From Ohtaekwangia sp035628875 (lineage in GTDB: Bacteria > Bacteroidota > Bacteroidia > Cytophagales > Cyclobacteriaceae): a stretch of 64,000 nucleotides of DNA. Positions 8,843 to 16,926 of the stretch are shown piece by piece (the first letter of the stretch is position 1; every line of letters starts with the position of its first letter). The notes beneath the pieces are model-generated. The model was not told the DNA's origin. It made no database searches and saw only the letters and a program-made list of their open reading frames with translations. The DNA lies in NCBI GenBank assembly GCA_035628875.1, contig DASPIZ010000044.1, positions 1-64,000 on the forward strand. Direction: 5' to 3'. The position numbers and the translations under genes were made by a program.

Positions 8843-9352
8843 TTATAAAGGTAAACGCAACAGATAGTCATTCATCCAATAGGGTCCTATTGGTATATCC
8901 TCGTTTCGCAGCACTTCAAATCCGGATTTTCTGTAAAAAGCAAGTGCGGGATTGTTTCGATTAACGTTTAGGATCAGATATGTTTTTCCATCAAGGATGG
9001 CACGTTTGACAATTTCAGCGATCATTTTCCTTCCCAGACCTTTGCCCTGATTATTTGGGAGGACATAAAGTTTGAAAATTTTCCAACTGGCTGGGTCTTC
9101 GCTCCATGGCCCATAGGAAGCAAATCCGAGATCAACACCGTTTTCCGAAATCAGAATAAATTGTTGGGATTTTTCTTTCATCACCCGACGTATAGCCTGA
9201 ACCGAATAAATATGGGAAAGCATGTATTGAATCTGGGCTTTTTCCAGTATAGGCGAGTAAGTTGGCCACCACGTTAGTTCTGCAAGTTGTTGGATAATTT
9301 CAATTTCATTTTCGGAGGCATTCCGGATCGAAACCATAAATATTCTTTTCAT
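8843..9352 (-). CDS. GNAT family N-acetyltransferase
   Basis: A 169-residue single-domain acetyltransferase. Motif A, which binds the pyrophosphate of acetyl-CoA, is seen as VLPNNQGKGLGRKM (QxxGxG/A form), followed by the motif B region NVNRNNPALAFYRKSGFEV typical of RimI-like enzymes. The start could be the ATG at 9352 or the one at 9337 (MVSIRNASENE), which fits the usual domain start better. The substrate is unknown. It is a single gene upstream of, and divergent from, tRNA-Ser. Confidence 0.88.
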   Translation of the reverse strand: MKRIFMVSIRNASENEIEIIQQLAELTWWPTYSPILEKAQIQYMLSHIYSVQAIRRVMKEKSQQFILISENGVDLGFASYGPWSEDPASWKIFKLYVLPNNQGKGLGRKMIAEIVKRAILDGKTYLILNVNRNNPALAFYRKSGFEVLRNEDIPIGPYWMNDYLLRLPL

Positions 9353-9406
9353 TGAAACAAGCGGTAACTTAAACTTTTAACCTTTCTAAAGAAAATGCAA
9401 CCGCAC

Positions 9407-9439
9407 TTTGCGATAGTTTACGTCCAACTTTTATATTTG
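9407..9439 (+). promoter_or_regulatory. Promoter of tRNA-Ser
   Basis: TTTG at 9407-9410, a 21-base spacer and TATATTTG at 9432-9439 match the Bacteroidota vegetative promoter very well. Transcription would start near 9445, about 60 bases before the tRNA. Confidence 0.75.
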
Positions 9440-9503
9440 CACTTCGTTTTTGAAAAAGCCGCTTTTTAAAACAAAAATCAGGTTGTTTTAAAATTCCTTA
9501 AAC

Positions 9504-9593
<90 letters not shown>

Positions 9594-9624
9594 TTTTATA
9601 TGGATGTGTATTTAAAAAAGCACA

Positions 9625-9975
9625 ATGTTTGATTTTGAAAAGCTGGAAGTATACCAGATCGCCAAAAGCGTGGTAACTGACTCGCTAAAGATTATTTATT
9701 CAAACGAAAAGCTTGACCCTTATATTAAGGATCAATGGAAACGTGCTTGTATGGATATCCTTCTTAACCTGGCAGAAGGTACAGGTCGGATGACGGTAGC
9801 GGATAAAAAGCATTACATCACCATTTCAAGAAGCTCGGTTTTTGAATGTGTGGCGATTCTGCAAGTGTTGGGCGATTTAGGAACGATGCCGCTTGCGCAA
9901 GCACAGGATTTATACGACCGTTACGAAAAAATTTCGAAAATGCTGCTGGGAATGTACCGCAGCCATTCTGAATAG
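9625..9975 (+). CDS. Four-helix bundle protein (23S rRNA intervening-sequence type)
   Basis: A 116-residue helical protein of the family first known from 23S rRNA intervening sequences. The pattern FEKLEVYQIAKSVV, DQWKRACMDILLNLAEG, RSSVFECVAILQ is diagnostic. Biochemical function is unknown. Family members are often found alone near mobile or repeat-rich DNA, and this one sits just after tRNA-Ser and before a GIY-YIG fragment. No rRNA gene is nearby, so it is not an actual intervening sequence here. Confidence 0.88.
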   Translation: MFDFEKLEVYQIAKSVVTDSLKIIYSNEKLDPYIKDQWKRACMDILLNLAEGTGRMTVADKKHYITISRSSVFECVAILQVLGDLGTMPLAQAQDLYDRYEKISKMLLGMYRSHSE

Positions 9976-10040
9976 AGACCGCTGGTCCTTTAGTTCACTG
10001 GATACCTGCCTGCCGGGAGCGACAGTGATTTAAACGTTAG

Positions 10041-10148
10041 GTTAATGTTTTTGTATATGTTATTCGAAGTTTGCGTGATAGTCGCTTTTATGTAGGAATG
10101 ACTGAAAATGTTGAACGGAGGTTAGGTGAACATAAGAAACAGGTAAGG
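10041..10148 (+). pseudogene. GIY-YIG nuclease remnant abutting tRNA-Arg
   Basis: One frame reads VFVYVIRSLRDSRFYVGMTE then NVERRLGEHKKQVRS, the N-terminal half of a small GIY-YIG nuclease (VYV, FYVGMT, R and EH motifs recognisable). There is no in-frame ATG, because a TAG precedes it at 10038. Coding similarity stops exactly where tRNA-Arg begins, so about half the usual 80-100 residues is missing. It is probably a decayed fragment. It may have been cut by the event that placed it beside the tRNA. Confidence 0.6.
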
Positions 10149-10220
10149 TCCGATAGCTCAACTGGATAGAGCGACAGCCTTCTAAGCTGTAGGTTCGGGG
10201 TTCGAGTCCCTGTCGGATCA
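10147..10220 (+). tRNA. tRNA-Arg (TCT)
   Basis: A 74-base cloverleaf. The acceptor GGTCCGA/TCGGATC has one G-T pair and discriminator A at 10220. The D stem is GCTC/GAGC and the anticodon stem ACAGC/GCTGT, with anticodon TCT at 10181-10183. The T arm is CGGGG TTCGAGT CCCTG. CCA is not encoded. It decodes AGA and AGG. Confidence 0.97.
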
Positions 10221-10318
10221 CAAAAAAAGAAAAAGGGGAGCTTAAAGTTTTGTTTGTTACAATCTTTTAATAGTTTCGCGTCCCTTTTGGGAGTTGTCTG
10301 AAGAGATTTAATAAAGTT

Positions 10319-10392
10319 CGGGGTGTAGCACAGTCCGGTAGTGTACCTGGTTTGGGACCAGGGGGTCCCAGGTTCGAATCCTGGCGCCCCGA
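10319..10392 (+). tRNA. tRNA-Pro (TGG)
   Basis: A 74-base cloverleaf. The acceptor stem is CGGGGTG/CGCCCCG with discriminator A at 10392. The anticodon stem CCTGG/CCAGG has anticodon TGG at 10353-10355, and the T-loop GGTTCGAATCC is present. CCA is not encoded. It is followed at once by a strong terminator and is probably transcribed with tRNA-Arg. Confidence 0.97.
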
Positions 10393-10396
10393 CTTC

Positions 10397-10430
10397 GCCC
10401 GCCATTGCTTTGCGATGGCGGGCTTTTTTT
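10397..10430 (+). terminator. Rho-independent terminator after tRNA-Pro
   Basis: Perfect 9-bp stem GCCCGCCAT/ATGGCGGGC (10397-10405 and 10415-10423) with a 9-base loop, followed by seven T residues. Confidence 0.92.
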
Positions 10431-10550
10431 ATTTATAGCTCTTAGCAACATCTTTGAACATGCATCACGGGCTATGTCGGGCAGGCCGACAGGTTTCCTT
10501 TCATAGCTTGTGGCCAGCCCGCCGCAGGTTGAGATAAATCGGAAATGTCT

Positions 10551-11651
10551 TTACCGACGAAAAACCTTAGCGCTGATCTCCTTAATTTTCTTTTTGAATC
10601 CTTTGTCTCCTTTTTTGTCTTCACCCATTAGTTCACCATAGGGTTTAAGTTGATCTACGTGATCGAATACGATTTTGGTTACACCCATTAGTGGGATGGC
10701 GAGTACCATGCCAGGTATCCCCCAAATTAATTCGCCACCAATTAAACCCAGGATGGTGAATAAGGGATTAATATTAACTTCGGAACCGACGACAAGTGGC
10801 TCTAATATATAACTCTGTATAAATTGAACAACGGCATACGTAATCAAAATGCCTATGACCATCGTTGAGCCACCACCCTGAATCAGCGACATGATAATGG
10901 TAAGACCGTTGCCTATAAGATTTCCAACAAACGGAACAATTTCTAAAACGCCACATAGGATGGCAAAGAAAATGGCATTTTTAACACCAATTATTGAAAA
11001 CCCGATGCCGTACATGATCCACAATCCAATAATCATAAGGGAAAGTCCGGTGAGATATTTTTGCGTTACCTTTTGTGATTGGTGAATAACTTCGATCGCT
11101 TTATCTTTTTTTCCTTCCGGTGTTAATCGCAATATGAAACGTTTTAAGTGACCGCGGAAATACATGAAAAGAAAAATGTAAACCAGGATCAATAGCCCAT
11201 TCGTTAGCAGTCCACCGATGCCCCCGATAATTCCTGTAACCACGCCGGATAACTTTCCCGGTGATGAAGATTGCTGTTGTTTCATCATTTCCTTTTGTTT
11301 TTCCGGAGATATTCCTAACGTTTTGCTGATGTATTGTTGGGCTTCACGGTATTTATCAGAAACCTGTTGTTCTATTTTGGTGGCATTCTCTACCATGTCG
11401 GAAGCTTGCCAGCTAATGAATGCGATCACAACAGCGAAAAAACTCAACAGCATAAGAATGGAAAAAAGTATACCAATCGCTTTATGAAACCCCTTCTTCT
11501 GAAACCAAACAGACACCGGTAAAAGCAGCATAGCAAGTAAACCTGCAAAAGCAATTGGGACGAGAAAAGGCTTCCCGAATTTCAGGATAACCACAGCCAG
11601 GACAAGTATAATAAGAATGGTGGCAGTCTTAATTAATTTTTCATTCAACAT
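10551..11651 (-). CDS. AI-2E family transporter (PerM-like permease)
   Basis: A 366-residue polytopic membrane protein of the AI-2E/PerM (UPF0118) family. Hydrophobic segments lie near residues 8-28, 32-50, 58-84 and in a cluster after residue 135. Between the third and fourth segments is a soluble helical region (EQQVSDKYREAQQYISKTLG). The C-terminal half carries the family-typical PFVGNLIG and GIPGMVLAIPLMGVTKIV segments. Substrates of the family vary (signals, ions, export roles), so none is assigned. It lies 9 bases downstream of the glucose dehydrogenase gene and probably shares its transcript. Confidence 0.9.
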   Translation of the reverse strand: MLNEKLIKTATILIILVLAVVILKFGKPFLVPIAFAGLLAMLLLPVSVWFQKKGFHKAIGILFSILMLLSFFAVVIAFISWQASDMVENATKIEQQVSDKYREAQQYISKTLGISPEKQKEMMKQQQSSSPGKLSGVVTGIIGGIGGLLTNGLLILVYIFLFMYFRGHLKRFILRLTPEGKKDKAIEVIHQSQKVTQKYLTGLSLMIIGLWIMYGIGFSIIGVKNAIFFAILCGVLEIVPFVGNLIGNGLTIIMSLIQGGGSTMVIGILITYAVVQFIQSYILEPLVVGSEVNINPLFTILGLIGGELIWGIPGMVLAIPLMGVTKIVFDHVDQLKPYGELMGEDKKGDKGFKKKIKEISAKVFRR

Positions 11652-11660
11652 AATATCCGA

Positions 11661-12767
11661 TTAAGATTCATTCCATTCAATCACTGTTTTGATATCATCT
11701 ACAGACCTAAAGTCCAATGCTTCTTTAAATCGTTTATAGTTGATGCGTGTAGTAATGATTTCTTCCATTACGTCAGGCCACTTGTTCTTCGCTTTTTCAA
11801 GGTCGCGAATAGCGAGTTCAAAATGTTTTGGCCCTGCATTTACACTACCGATAATGATTTGGTTTTTAAGCACCATTTGTGTCATCACATGAGCTGCGGA
11901 AAAACATACAGGTCGTGCATCACCCGGGAGGCCTGTCATCACATAAATTCCGTTTATTCCCATGGCGTCGATCAGGTTAAAACCAAGATCGGCAACGCCT
12001 GCTGCCTCGAATACAAAGTCAAACTCGCCAAACTTGTCATCAATATCCGTCGCCTTTATTTTTCGGCTATCGATATAATGGCCGCCAATTTTTTTAAGGA
12101 TAGACGGACGTTTTGAATCCTCATCAACGATATCCAGACCAACCACTTCGGCGCCCCGCAAACGCAAAGCGATAGCACCGAGTATACCAATGGCACCAAG
12201 ACCAGCTACCAGGGCTTTCTTACCCTGAATCCAGTTTGTTATTGGCAGCTCGGAAAACCGCGAAGCCTGAATAGACAACGCTTCGTCTATTGCTTTTTCT
12301 GCTACAGACATAGGTTCTGCCAATACACCAATCGATTTAACACTTTCCGGAACTTTAACCAGATATTGTTCGTCATCTGCCACATATTCTGCTTCAAACC
12401 CATGTAATTCTTTAATTCCTCTTTCGGTGTATTTTCCCGTGTAACACAAATCGCTTCGGTTATTTAAACAAGGTTCACATTTGCCGCATCCCCGGCGAAC
12501 GGAGAAGACACCGTAATCGCCTACAGCTACTGTTGTAACATCTGCGCCAACGGCCACCACGCGACCAAACATTTCATGGCCAATAACAAGAACTGATGAT
12601 CCGGGCGGTGCATCTGCGCGTCCCCCGGCTACTTGTTCGCGGTCGGTACCGCAAATTCCAACTTCAAGAATTTTAATTTTTACCTGAGTCGCTGTTGTAA
12701 TTTCCGGTTCGGGAAATTCTTTCAGGGCTACATCAGAACTTCCGGGTAAAATAGAAATGGCTTTCAT
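11661..12767 (-). CDS. Glucose 1-dehydrogenase-like zinc alcohol dehydrogenase
   Basis: A 368-residue medium-chain dehydrogenase of the glucose dehydrogenase branch, oxidising glucose to gluconolactone with NAD(P). Seen: the catalytic zinc site ICGTDRE and GHEMFGRV, the structural-zinc cysteines CGKCEPCLNNRSDLC, the branch-typical AEPMSVAEKAIDEA, and the Rossmann motif GLGAIGILGA. The start is the ATG at 12767; a TTG seven codons upstream is less likely. It directly follows a GH15 hydrolase gene (26 bases), which fits a route from trehalose or alpha-glucan through glucose to gluconate. The exact sugar is inferred. Confidence 0.85.
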   Translation of the reverse strand: MKAISILPGSSDVALKEFPEPEITTATQVKIKILEVGICGTDREQVAGGRADAPPGSSVLVIGHEMFGRVVAVGADVTTVAVGDYGVFSVRRGCGKCEPCLNNRSDLCYTGKYTERGIKELHGFEAEYVADDEQYLVKVPESVKSIGVLAEPMSVAEKAIDEALSIQASRFSELPITNWIQGKKALVAGLGAIGILGAIALRLRGAEVVGLDIVDEDSKRPSILKKIGGHYIDSRKIKATDIDDKFGEFDFVFEAAGVADLGFNLIDAMGINGIYVMTGLPGDARPVCFSAAHVMTQMVLKNQIIIGSVNAGPKHFELAIRDLEKAKNKWPDVMEEIITTRINYKRFKEALDFRSVDDIKTVIEWNES

Positions 12768-12793
12768 GTTTTTAGTAATAACATTCAAAACGA

Positions 12794-14626
12794 TTAAATA
12801 AATTCTTCTTTATTCCGTTGATCATTAAACTGACTGTTTAAACTCAGCGCGGCACTAATCAATCCCAGATGGGTGAATGCTTGTGGAAAATTTCCGAGGT
12901 GTTCACCTTGTAGTCCGAGTTGTTCAGCATATAGTCCAAGATGATTTGCATAACCTACCATCTTTTCAAAATATAATCTTGCTTTGTTTAGCTGGCCAGA
13001 TTTGGCGAGGCACTCAACATACCAGAATGTACACATGGAGAATGTTCCTTCTCCGCCGGTAAGCCCTTCCAGCGATTCATCAGGTCTGTAGCGATAAACA
13101 AGAAAATCTGAGACGAGTTTTTCTTCGATCTTGTTTAGCGTCGACAACCAACGCGGATCTTTAGGACCGATGAATCGAACCAACGGCATGAGTAGGGTAG
13201 CAGCATCTACAGTTTTAGCACCTTTGTACTGGACAAAGCATTGCAATTCTTCATTCCAGAAGTCGTTATGAATCGAATTAAAGATCTTATCGCGTTCATC
13301 GCGCCAGCGCGGATTGAGTGGGTAGGAGTGCGCGTCTGCTATTTTTGTTGCACGGTCTATGGCCACCCAGCACATCATGCGTGAATACAGAAATTGTTTT
13401 TTACCACCACGTACTTCCCAGATTCCTTCATCTTCGGTTTCCCAATGGTCACACACCCAGTTTACCTGCCGTGATACATCAAGCCAGAAGTTATAGGAAA
13501 TTGGCTCTCCATACTTATCATAGAGATATACAGCATCCAGTAATTCTCCATAGATATCAAGTTGAACCTGGTCGTAAGCACCGTTACCAATACGAACCGG
13601 CTTGGAATTTCGGTATCCTTCAAGGTGTTCAAGACTTGATTCGAAAAGATCTTTTCTTCCGTCTATGGTATACATCAGTCGCAAGCTTCCGGCATCACCA
13701 ATACCGTTACATTGTTTTTCAACCCAATTGATAAACTCACGCGTTTCTTTTTTGTATCCAAGCTTAAGCAGGGTGTATACAGTAAAGGATGCATCGCGGA
13801 TCCAGGTATACCGGTAATCCCAGTTTCGAATGCCACCAATTTCTTCAGGCAGTCCAAATGTCGGGGCAGCTACAATAGAACCATATTTTTGTGAAGTCAT
13901 CAGTTTCAAAACCAGTGCGGAACGATTTACAATTTCCATCCAACGTCCCTGGTACTGGCTTTTGTCGATCCAGTCTTTCCAGTAATTGATGGTTTCGAAA
14001 AGACTTTTCTCCGCAAAAGTCTGAAGATCAAATTCACCAGGTTCAGGACTTGTCACATATTCGAGCATAAACGTGACCTTTTCTGCAGTCTGCAGGGAGA
14101 AGGATGCAAGCACGTTATTTTCCTCAATAACAAGCGGAATACTCGATAACAAACGTAGGACTGTCTTATCCTGACCCTGACTTATGAAAAGAATTTCGTT
14201 TTCGTTTTTTCTTTGTATGGTATGTGTCGTTCTGGCATAATCAAATCGCGGACAACAAGTCATGATAAAATCGAGCGTACCATGAACACAACTTACGCTT
14301 CTGATCAATTCCTTACCAATTAACATGGTTTCAACGGGCATAAAATCAGTGATTTCGGCAACCCCGTTTTGTTGCAGAAACCGTGTTAATAAAACATTTG
14401 TATCTGGCAGATAGAGTTGCTTCGACTTAAACCCGGTTGTTTTAGGTTTGATACTGAAAAATCCACCTTTATTTTTATCCAATATTGCAGCAAAAACTGT
14501 GGGCGAATCAAAATCAGGAAAGCAGAGAAAGTCAATAGAACCATTCAGGCCTACGAGCGCAACGGTGTTTAAATCACCAATTACGCCATAATTCTCAATG
14601 GGTTGGTAGTCTTCGGGTTTCTCCAT
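12794..14626 (-). CDS. Glycoside hydrolase family 15 protein (glucoamylase/trehalase-like)
   Basis: A 610-residue cytoplasmic protein without signal peptide. The N-terminal beta domain has the typical start IENYGVIGDLNTVALVGLNG, and the (alpha/alpha)6 barrel starts near residue 230 (FGLPEEIGGIRNWDYRYTWI). The general acid region is DEGIWEVRGGKKQF and the second catalytic Glu lies in the LTGGEGTFSMC segment, both intact. Family members release glucose from alpha-glucans or trehalose. Its place beside a glucose dehydrogenase gene supports glucose release. The start is the ATG at 14626, giving the expected full length. Confidence 0.9.
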   Translation of the reverse strand: MEKPEDYQPIENYGVIGDLNTVALVGLNGSIDFLCFPDFDSPTVFAAILDKNKGGFFSIKPKTTGFKSKQLYLPDTNVLLTRFLQQNGVAEITDFMPVETMLIGKELIRSVSCVHGTLDFIMTCCPRFDYARTTHTIQRKNENEILFISQGQDKTVLRLLSSIPLVIEENNVLASFSLQTAEKVTFMLEYVTSPEPGEFDLQTFAEKSLFETINYWKDWIDKSQYQGRWMEIVNRSALVLKLMTSQKYGSIVAAPTFGLPEEIGGIRNWDYRYTWIRDASFTVYTLLKLGYKKETREFINWVEKQCNGIGDAGSLRLMYTIDGRKDLFESSLEHLEGYRNSKPVRIGNGAYDQVQLDIYGELLDAVYLYDKYGEPISYNFWLDVSRQVNWVCDHWETEDEGIWEVRGGKKQFLYSRMMCWVAIDRATKIADAHSYPLNPRWRDERDKIFNSIHNDFWNEELQCFVQYKGAKTVDAATLLMPLVRFIGPKDPRWLSTLNKIEEKLVSDFLVYRYRPDESLEGLTGGEGTFSMCTFWYVECLAKSGQLNKARLYFEKMVGYANHLGLYAEQLGLQGEHLGNFPQAFTHLGLISAALSLNSQFNDQRNKEEFI

Positions 14627-14764
14627 TAAAATTTGCTTTTAATCGATGGATATCACTGAACGGACGTTAAATGATGATGCCACATCGATGTACTTGTTGC
14701 CGGGCAGTGATAAATCCAATTGGAAACTTTACCCAACGGCACCATTTTTTGGAGTCAGTGGCTG

Positions 14765-15562
14765 ATGGGTAAAATATATAAAGAGCGAAAACAGTTACTC
14801 AGACGCATGGAGTCTCTTTTTGAGGGACCGTTGGTTGTCTTGGGGTTTGCCTGGCTTGTATTGTTAATTATAGAACTTGTTTATGGATCCAATGCTGTAG
14901 TAGAAAACTTAAGTCTCATCATTTGGGGAATTTTCATTTTCGACTTTCTCCTTAAGTTCATCCTTGCTCCATTAAAAGCTAGTTTTTTAAAGGCCAATAT
15001 TCTCACCATCATTTCCCTTGCTGTGCCTGCCTTCCGAATTTTTCGGATTTTCCGTATGATTCGATTCCTGCGTTTCTCCCGGAGTTTACGATTGGTTAAA
15101 GTATTGGGAAGTTTAAATAGAAGTATACGCGCGCTATCGGCAACCATGAAGCGCAGGGCTTTTGGCTATGTATTATTGCTTACCTTGATTATGATTTTCG
15201 CAGGAGCTGCCGGAATGTATGCGTTTGAAAAAGATGTACCCGGTGGCTTAAACGATTATGCTACTTCTCTTTGGTGGACCACAATGATTATGACAACCCT
15301 GGGTTCGGAGTATTGGCCACAAACGCCGGAAGGTAGAATACTTTGTATCGTTCTCGCACTTTTTGCCTTTGCCGTGTTTGGATACATCACTGCAACAATT
15401 GCTACTTTTTTTATCGGACAAGATGCGGAAGGGAAACGCGAAGGAGATATAGTGAAGGAAATTGAAGCGTTGCGAAAAGAAATTTTGATGTTGCAGGAAA
15501 TGCTAAAAAAAGATAACAGTAAAAACGCAGAGCGGGCATTAAAAAAACAGGTGCCCGATTAG
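14765..15562 (+). CDS. Voltage-gated-type ion channel with unusual pore motif
   Basis: A 265-residue six-segment channel of the voltage-gated cation superfamily. An Arg-rich S4-like helix is clear (RIFRIFRMIRFLRFSRSLRL), followed by S5, a pore helix (YATSLWWTTMIMTT), S6 and a cytoplasmic coiled coil (DIVKEIEALRKEILMLQEML). The selectivity filter position reads TLGSEYWP instead of the potassium signature TVGYGD, so ion preference is uncertain. The ATG at 14765 is preferred, with GGAG 10 bases ahead. A TTG at 14720 would add 15 residues. It is divergent from the GH15 gene. Confidence 0.85.
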   Translation: MGKIYKERKQLLRRMESLFEGPLVVLGFAWLVLLIIELVYGSNAVVENLSLIIWGIFIFDFLLKFILAPLKASFLKANILTIISLAVPAFRIFRIFRMIRFLRFSRSLRLVKVLGSLNRSIRALSATMKRRAFGYVLLLTLIMIFAGAAGMYAFEKDVPGGLNDYATSLWWTTMIMTTLGSEYWPQTPEGRILCIVLALFAFAVFGYITATIATFFIGQDAEGKREGDIVKEIEALRKEILMLQEMLKKDNSKNAERALKKQVPD

Positions 15563-15571
15563 ACACCTGTT
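15544..15571. terminator. Bidirectional terminator between convergent genes
   Basis: Perfect 9-bp stem AAACAGGTG/CACCTGTTT with a 10-base loop that contains the channel gene's TAG. On the minus strand it ends in a run of T, serving the PepSY-like gene. On the plus strand the T-run is short, so that direction is weaker. Confidence 0.72.
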
Positions 15572-15589
15572 TAAGAGTTTTCCTGTGTA

Positions 15590-15940
15590 TTACTTCTTAT
15601 CTTTGTCTTTTTCTTTTACTTTATTTCCCTGCGCGTCGAATTTTACCATTTTGGTTTCATTGCCTTGTTTTAATTCAACGGCGTAAAAAGTTTCGCCCCC
15701 CTTTTCTTTCTTATAAGCGTTGTTGATTTGCCACCCGCTATAATCGGAAGTTTCAAGCGACGATGTTACAGTAGCCGGAAGTTCACTGATGGCAATAGAC
15801 TGTTTATCGCCCTTATCACGATCCTCGCTTTGATCCTGTGTCATGGCATCGTTTTGATATTGTGTCGATGTAGTATCCTGCGCCTGAACAGCGACAGCTG
15901 CTCCAAACATAAAGCATAATGCGAACAATAATTTTTTCAT
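15590..15940 (-). CDS. Secreted PepSY-like protein
   Basis: A 116-residue protein with a clear signal peptide (MKKLLFALCFMFGAAVAVQA, cut before Gln). A Gln/Asp-rich linker is followed by one PepSY-like unit: ISELPATVTSSLETSDYSGW, NAYKKEKGGETFYAVELKQG, MVKFDAQGNKVKE. These small periplasmic beta-lactamase-inhibitor-like domains are common in Bacteroidota, with no assigned role. The tail is Lys/Asp rich. It is a single gene that converges with the channel gene. Confidence 0.8.
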   Translation of the reverse strand: MKKLLFALCFMFGAAVAVQAQDTTSTQYQNDAMTQDQSEDRDKGDKQSIAISELPATVTSSLETSDYSGWQINNAYKKEKGGETFYAVELKQGNETKMVKFDAQGNKVKEKDKDKK

Positions 15941-16584
15941 GGTTTTCTGAATTTAGATTATACAAGTTGATTTTAAACTTCAACATGATGAAGAAAGATC
16001 ATGCCGGATTGTATGCTCTGTGCCAATGTATTATCAATCAATGATTTGAACAAATGACACAATAAGCGCACCAACGGTACGGCTATGGTAAAAGTCCACA
16101 GGTTGCTGATGTTTTTTAATACTTTCGTTGCTTGCGATAAGCTGCAAGCTTCAGGCGGAAAGCTTTAGGTGTTTTCGATAATTTAGGAGTTCGCGAAAGA
16201 GCGATGAGTTCAACCCTTCCACCATCGCTACGCTCGGCACCTTCCCTTGAGAAGGGAAGGAGTTGTATAATCTGAGCTATGATTGTCCCTGGAACCATTT
16301 TGCAAGCGAATCGTTTCGCCTGTGCATGGGAGGTCCTTCTGCATGCTTTGTGTGAAGCACATGTGCGCGTTACAAGATGACGGTAACGATGGGGAGAAAT
16401 AGCTGTGAGTTGCGCGCTTCGAGCCGCGAGTTTGTCGGGTAGTAAACCAAGTGTTAACGACAATCTTCATTAGTTGAGTCTTAACCAAATAGTTTTCAAA
16501 CCAACCTCCAACCTCCAACAAATTCCCAACGTCAAGCAGCAACCTTAAACTTTGAACTTTGAACCTTGAACTTTGAACCATGAA
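15941..16584 (-). repeat. 644-bp intergenic repeat patchwork
   Basis: Contains no convincing gene. From left: an AAGCTGCAAGCTTCAGG module (16137-16170), a CCATCGCTACGCTCGG element followed by CTTCCCTTGAGAAGGGAAG (about 16222-16262), one REP-like palindrome in inverted orientation (16332-16381, ending in AAGATGAC), a GAGCCGCGAG module (about 16417-16433), an AACCTCCAACCTCC module and a TTTGAACTTTGAACC tandem (16552-16584) that runs up to the stop codon of the next gene. Reading frames here are made of these repeats. Confidence 0.7.
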
Positions 16585-16926
16585 CTACCTCCTCCGTTTC
16601 GGTTTGAGTAGTGATCCGCTTAACGCAGCGAATCCACCGACCAGTCCTCCAAGAAATAATGTAAGAACGATCAAGATCCATTTTTGCTGCAGGGGAAAAA
16701 TCTGTGCAACACGGGCGCCCAGGTCTACCGTTGCATCCTGATTGATTATCCAGATCTGGAATCCCCACAGGAGCATGATGCCGATCATACCTGCTGTAAA
16801 ATTCGCACTGGACCGGATGAAATATCCAGAGGCGAAGGCAACGAATGCAATGCTATACCAGGGAAGGTACATTTCGGCAACATATCCCAACAGTGCAATG
16901 ACAAGAATTTGTAATATCATTTTCAT
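16585..16926 (-). CDS. Small integral membrane protein of unknown function
   Basis: A 113-residue protein with four predicted membrane helices: about residues 2-19, 23-38, 42-60 and 82-107. It ends in a basic tail (KPKRRR), consistent with the positive-inside rule. I do not recognise a named family. Its ATG overlaps the TGA of the penicillin acylase gene (ATGA), so the two are translationally coupled and may be linked in function. A possible role in membrane assembly or support of the acylase product is only a guess. Confidence 0.7.
   Translation of the reverse strand: MKMILQILVIALLGYVAEMYLPWYSIAFVAFASGYFIRSSANFTAGMIGIMLLWGFQIWIINQDATVDLGARVAQIFPLQQKWILIVLTLFLGGLVGGFAALSGSLLKPKRRR

Noticed and set aside
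9976..10146. Attachment site of an integrated element next to tRNA-Arg
   Set aside because: No integrase gene and no repeat of the tRNA 3' end were found within the window. Only a GIY-YIG fragment lies at the 5' side.
10088..10405. Minus-strand 105-residue reading frame across the tRNAs
   Set aside because: It is the antisense of tRNA-Arg and tRNA-Pro. Its GFEPGTP and TGTRTPNLQLRR segments are the well-known false proteins from antisense tRNA genes.
16116..16581. Two minus-strand frames of about 115 residues in the 15.9-16.6 kb gap
   Set aside because: Both consist of repeat modules and a REP-like palindrome, with no recognisable domain or plausible start context.
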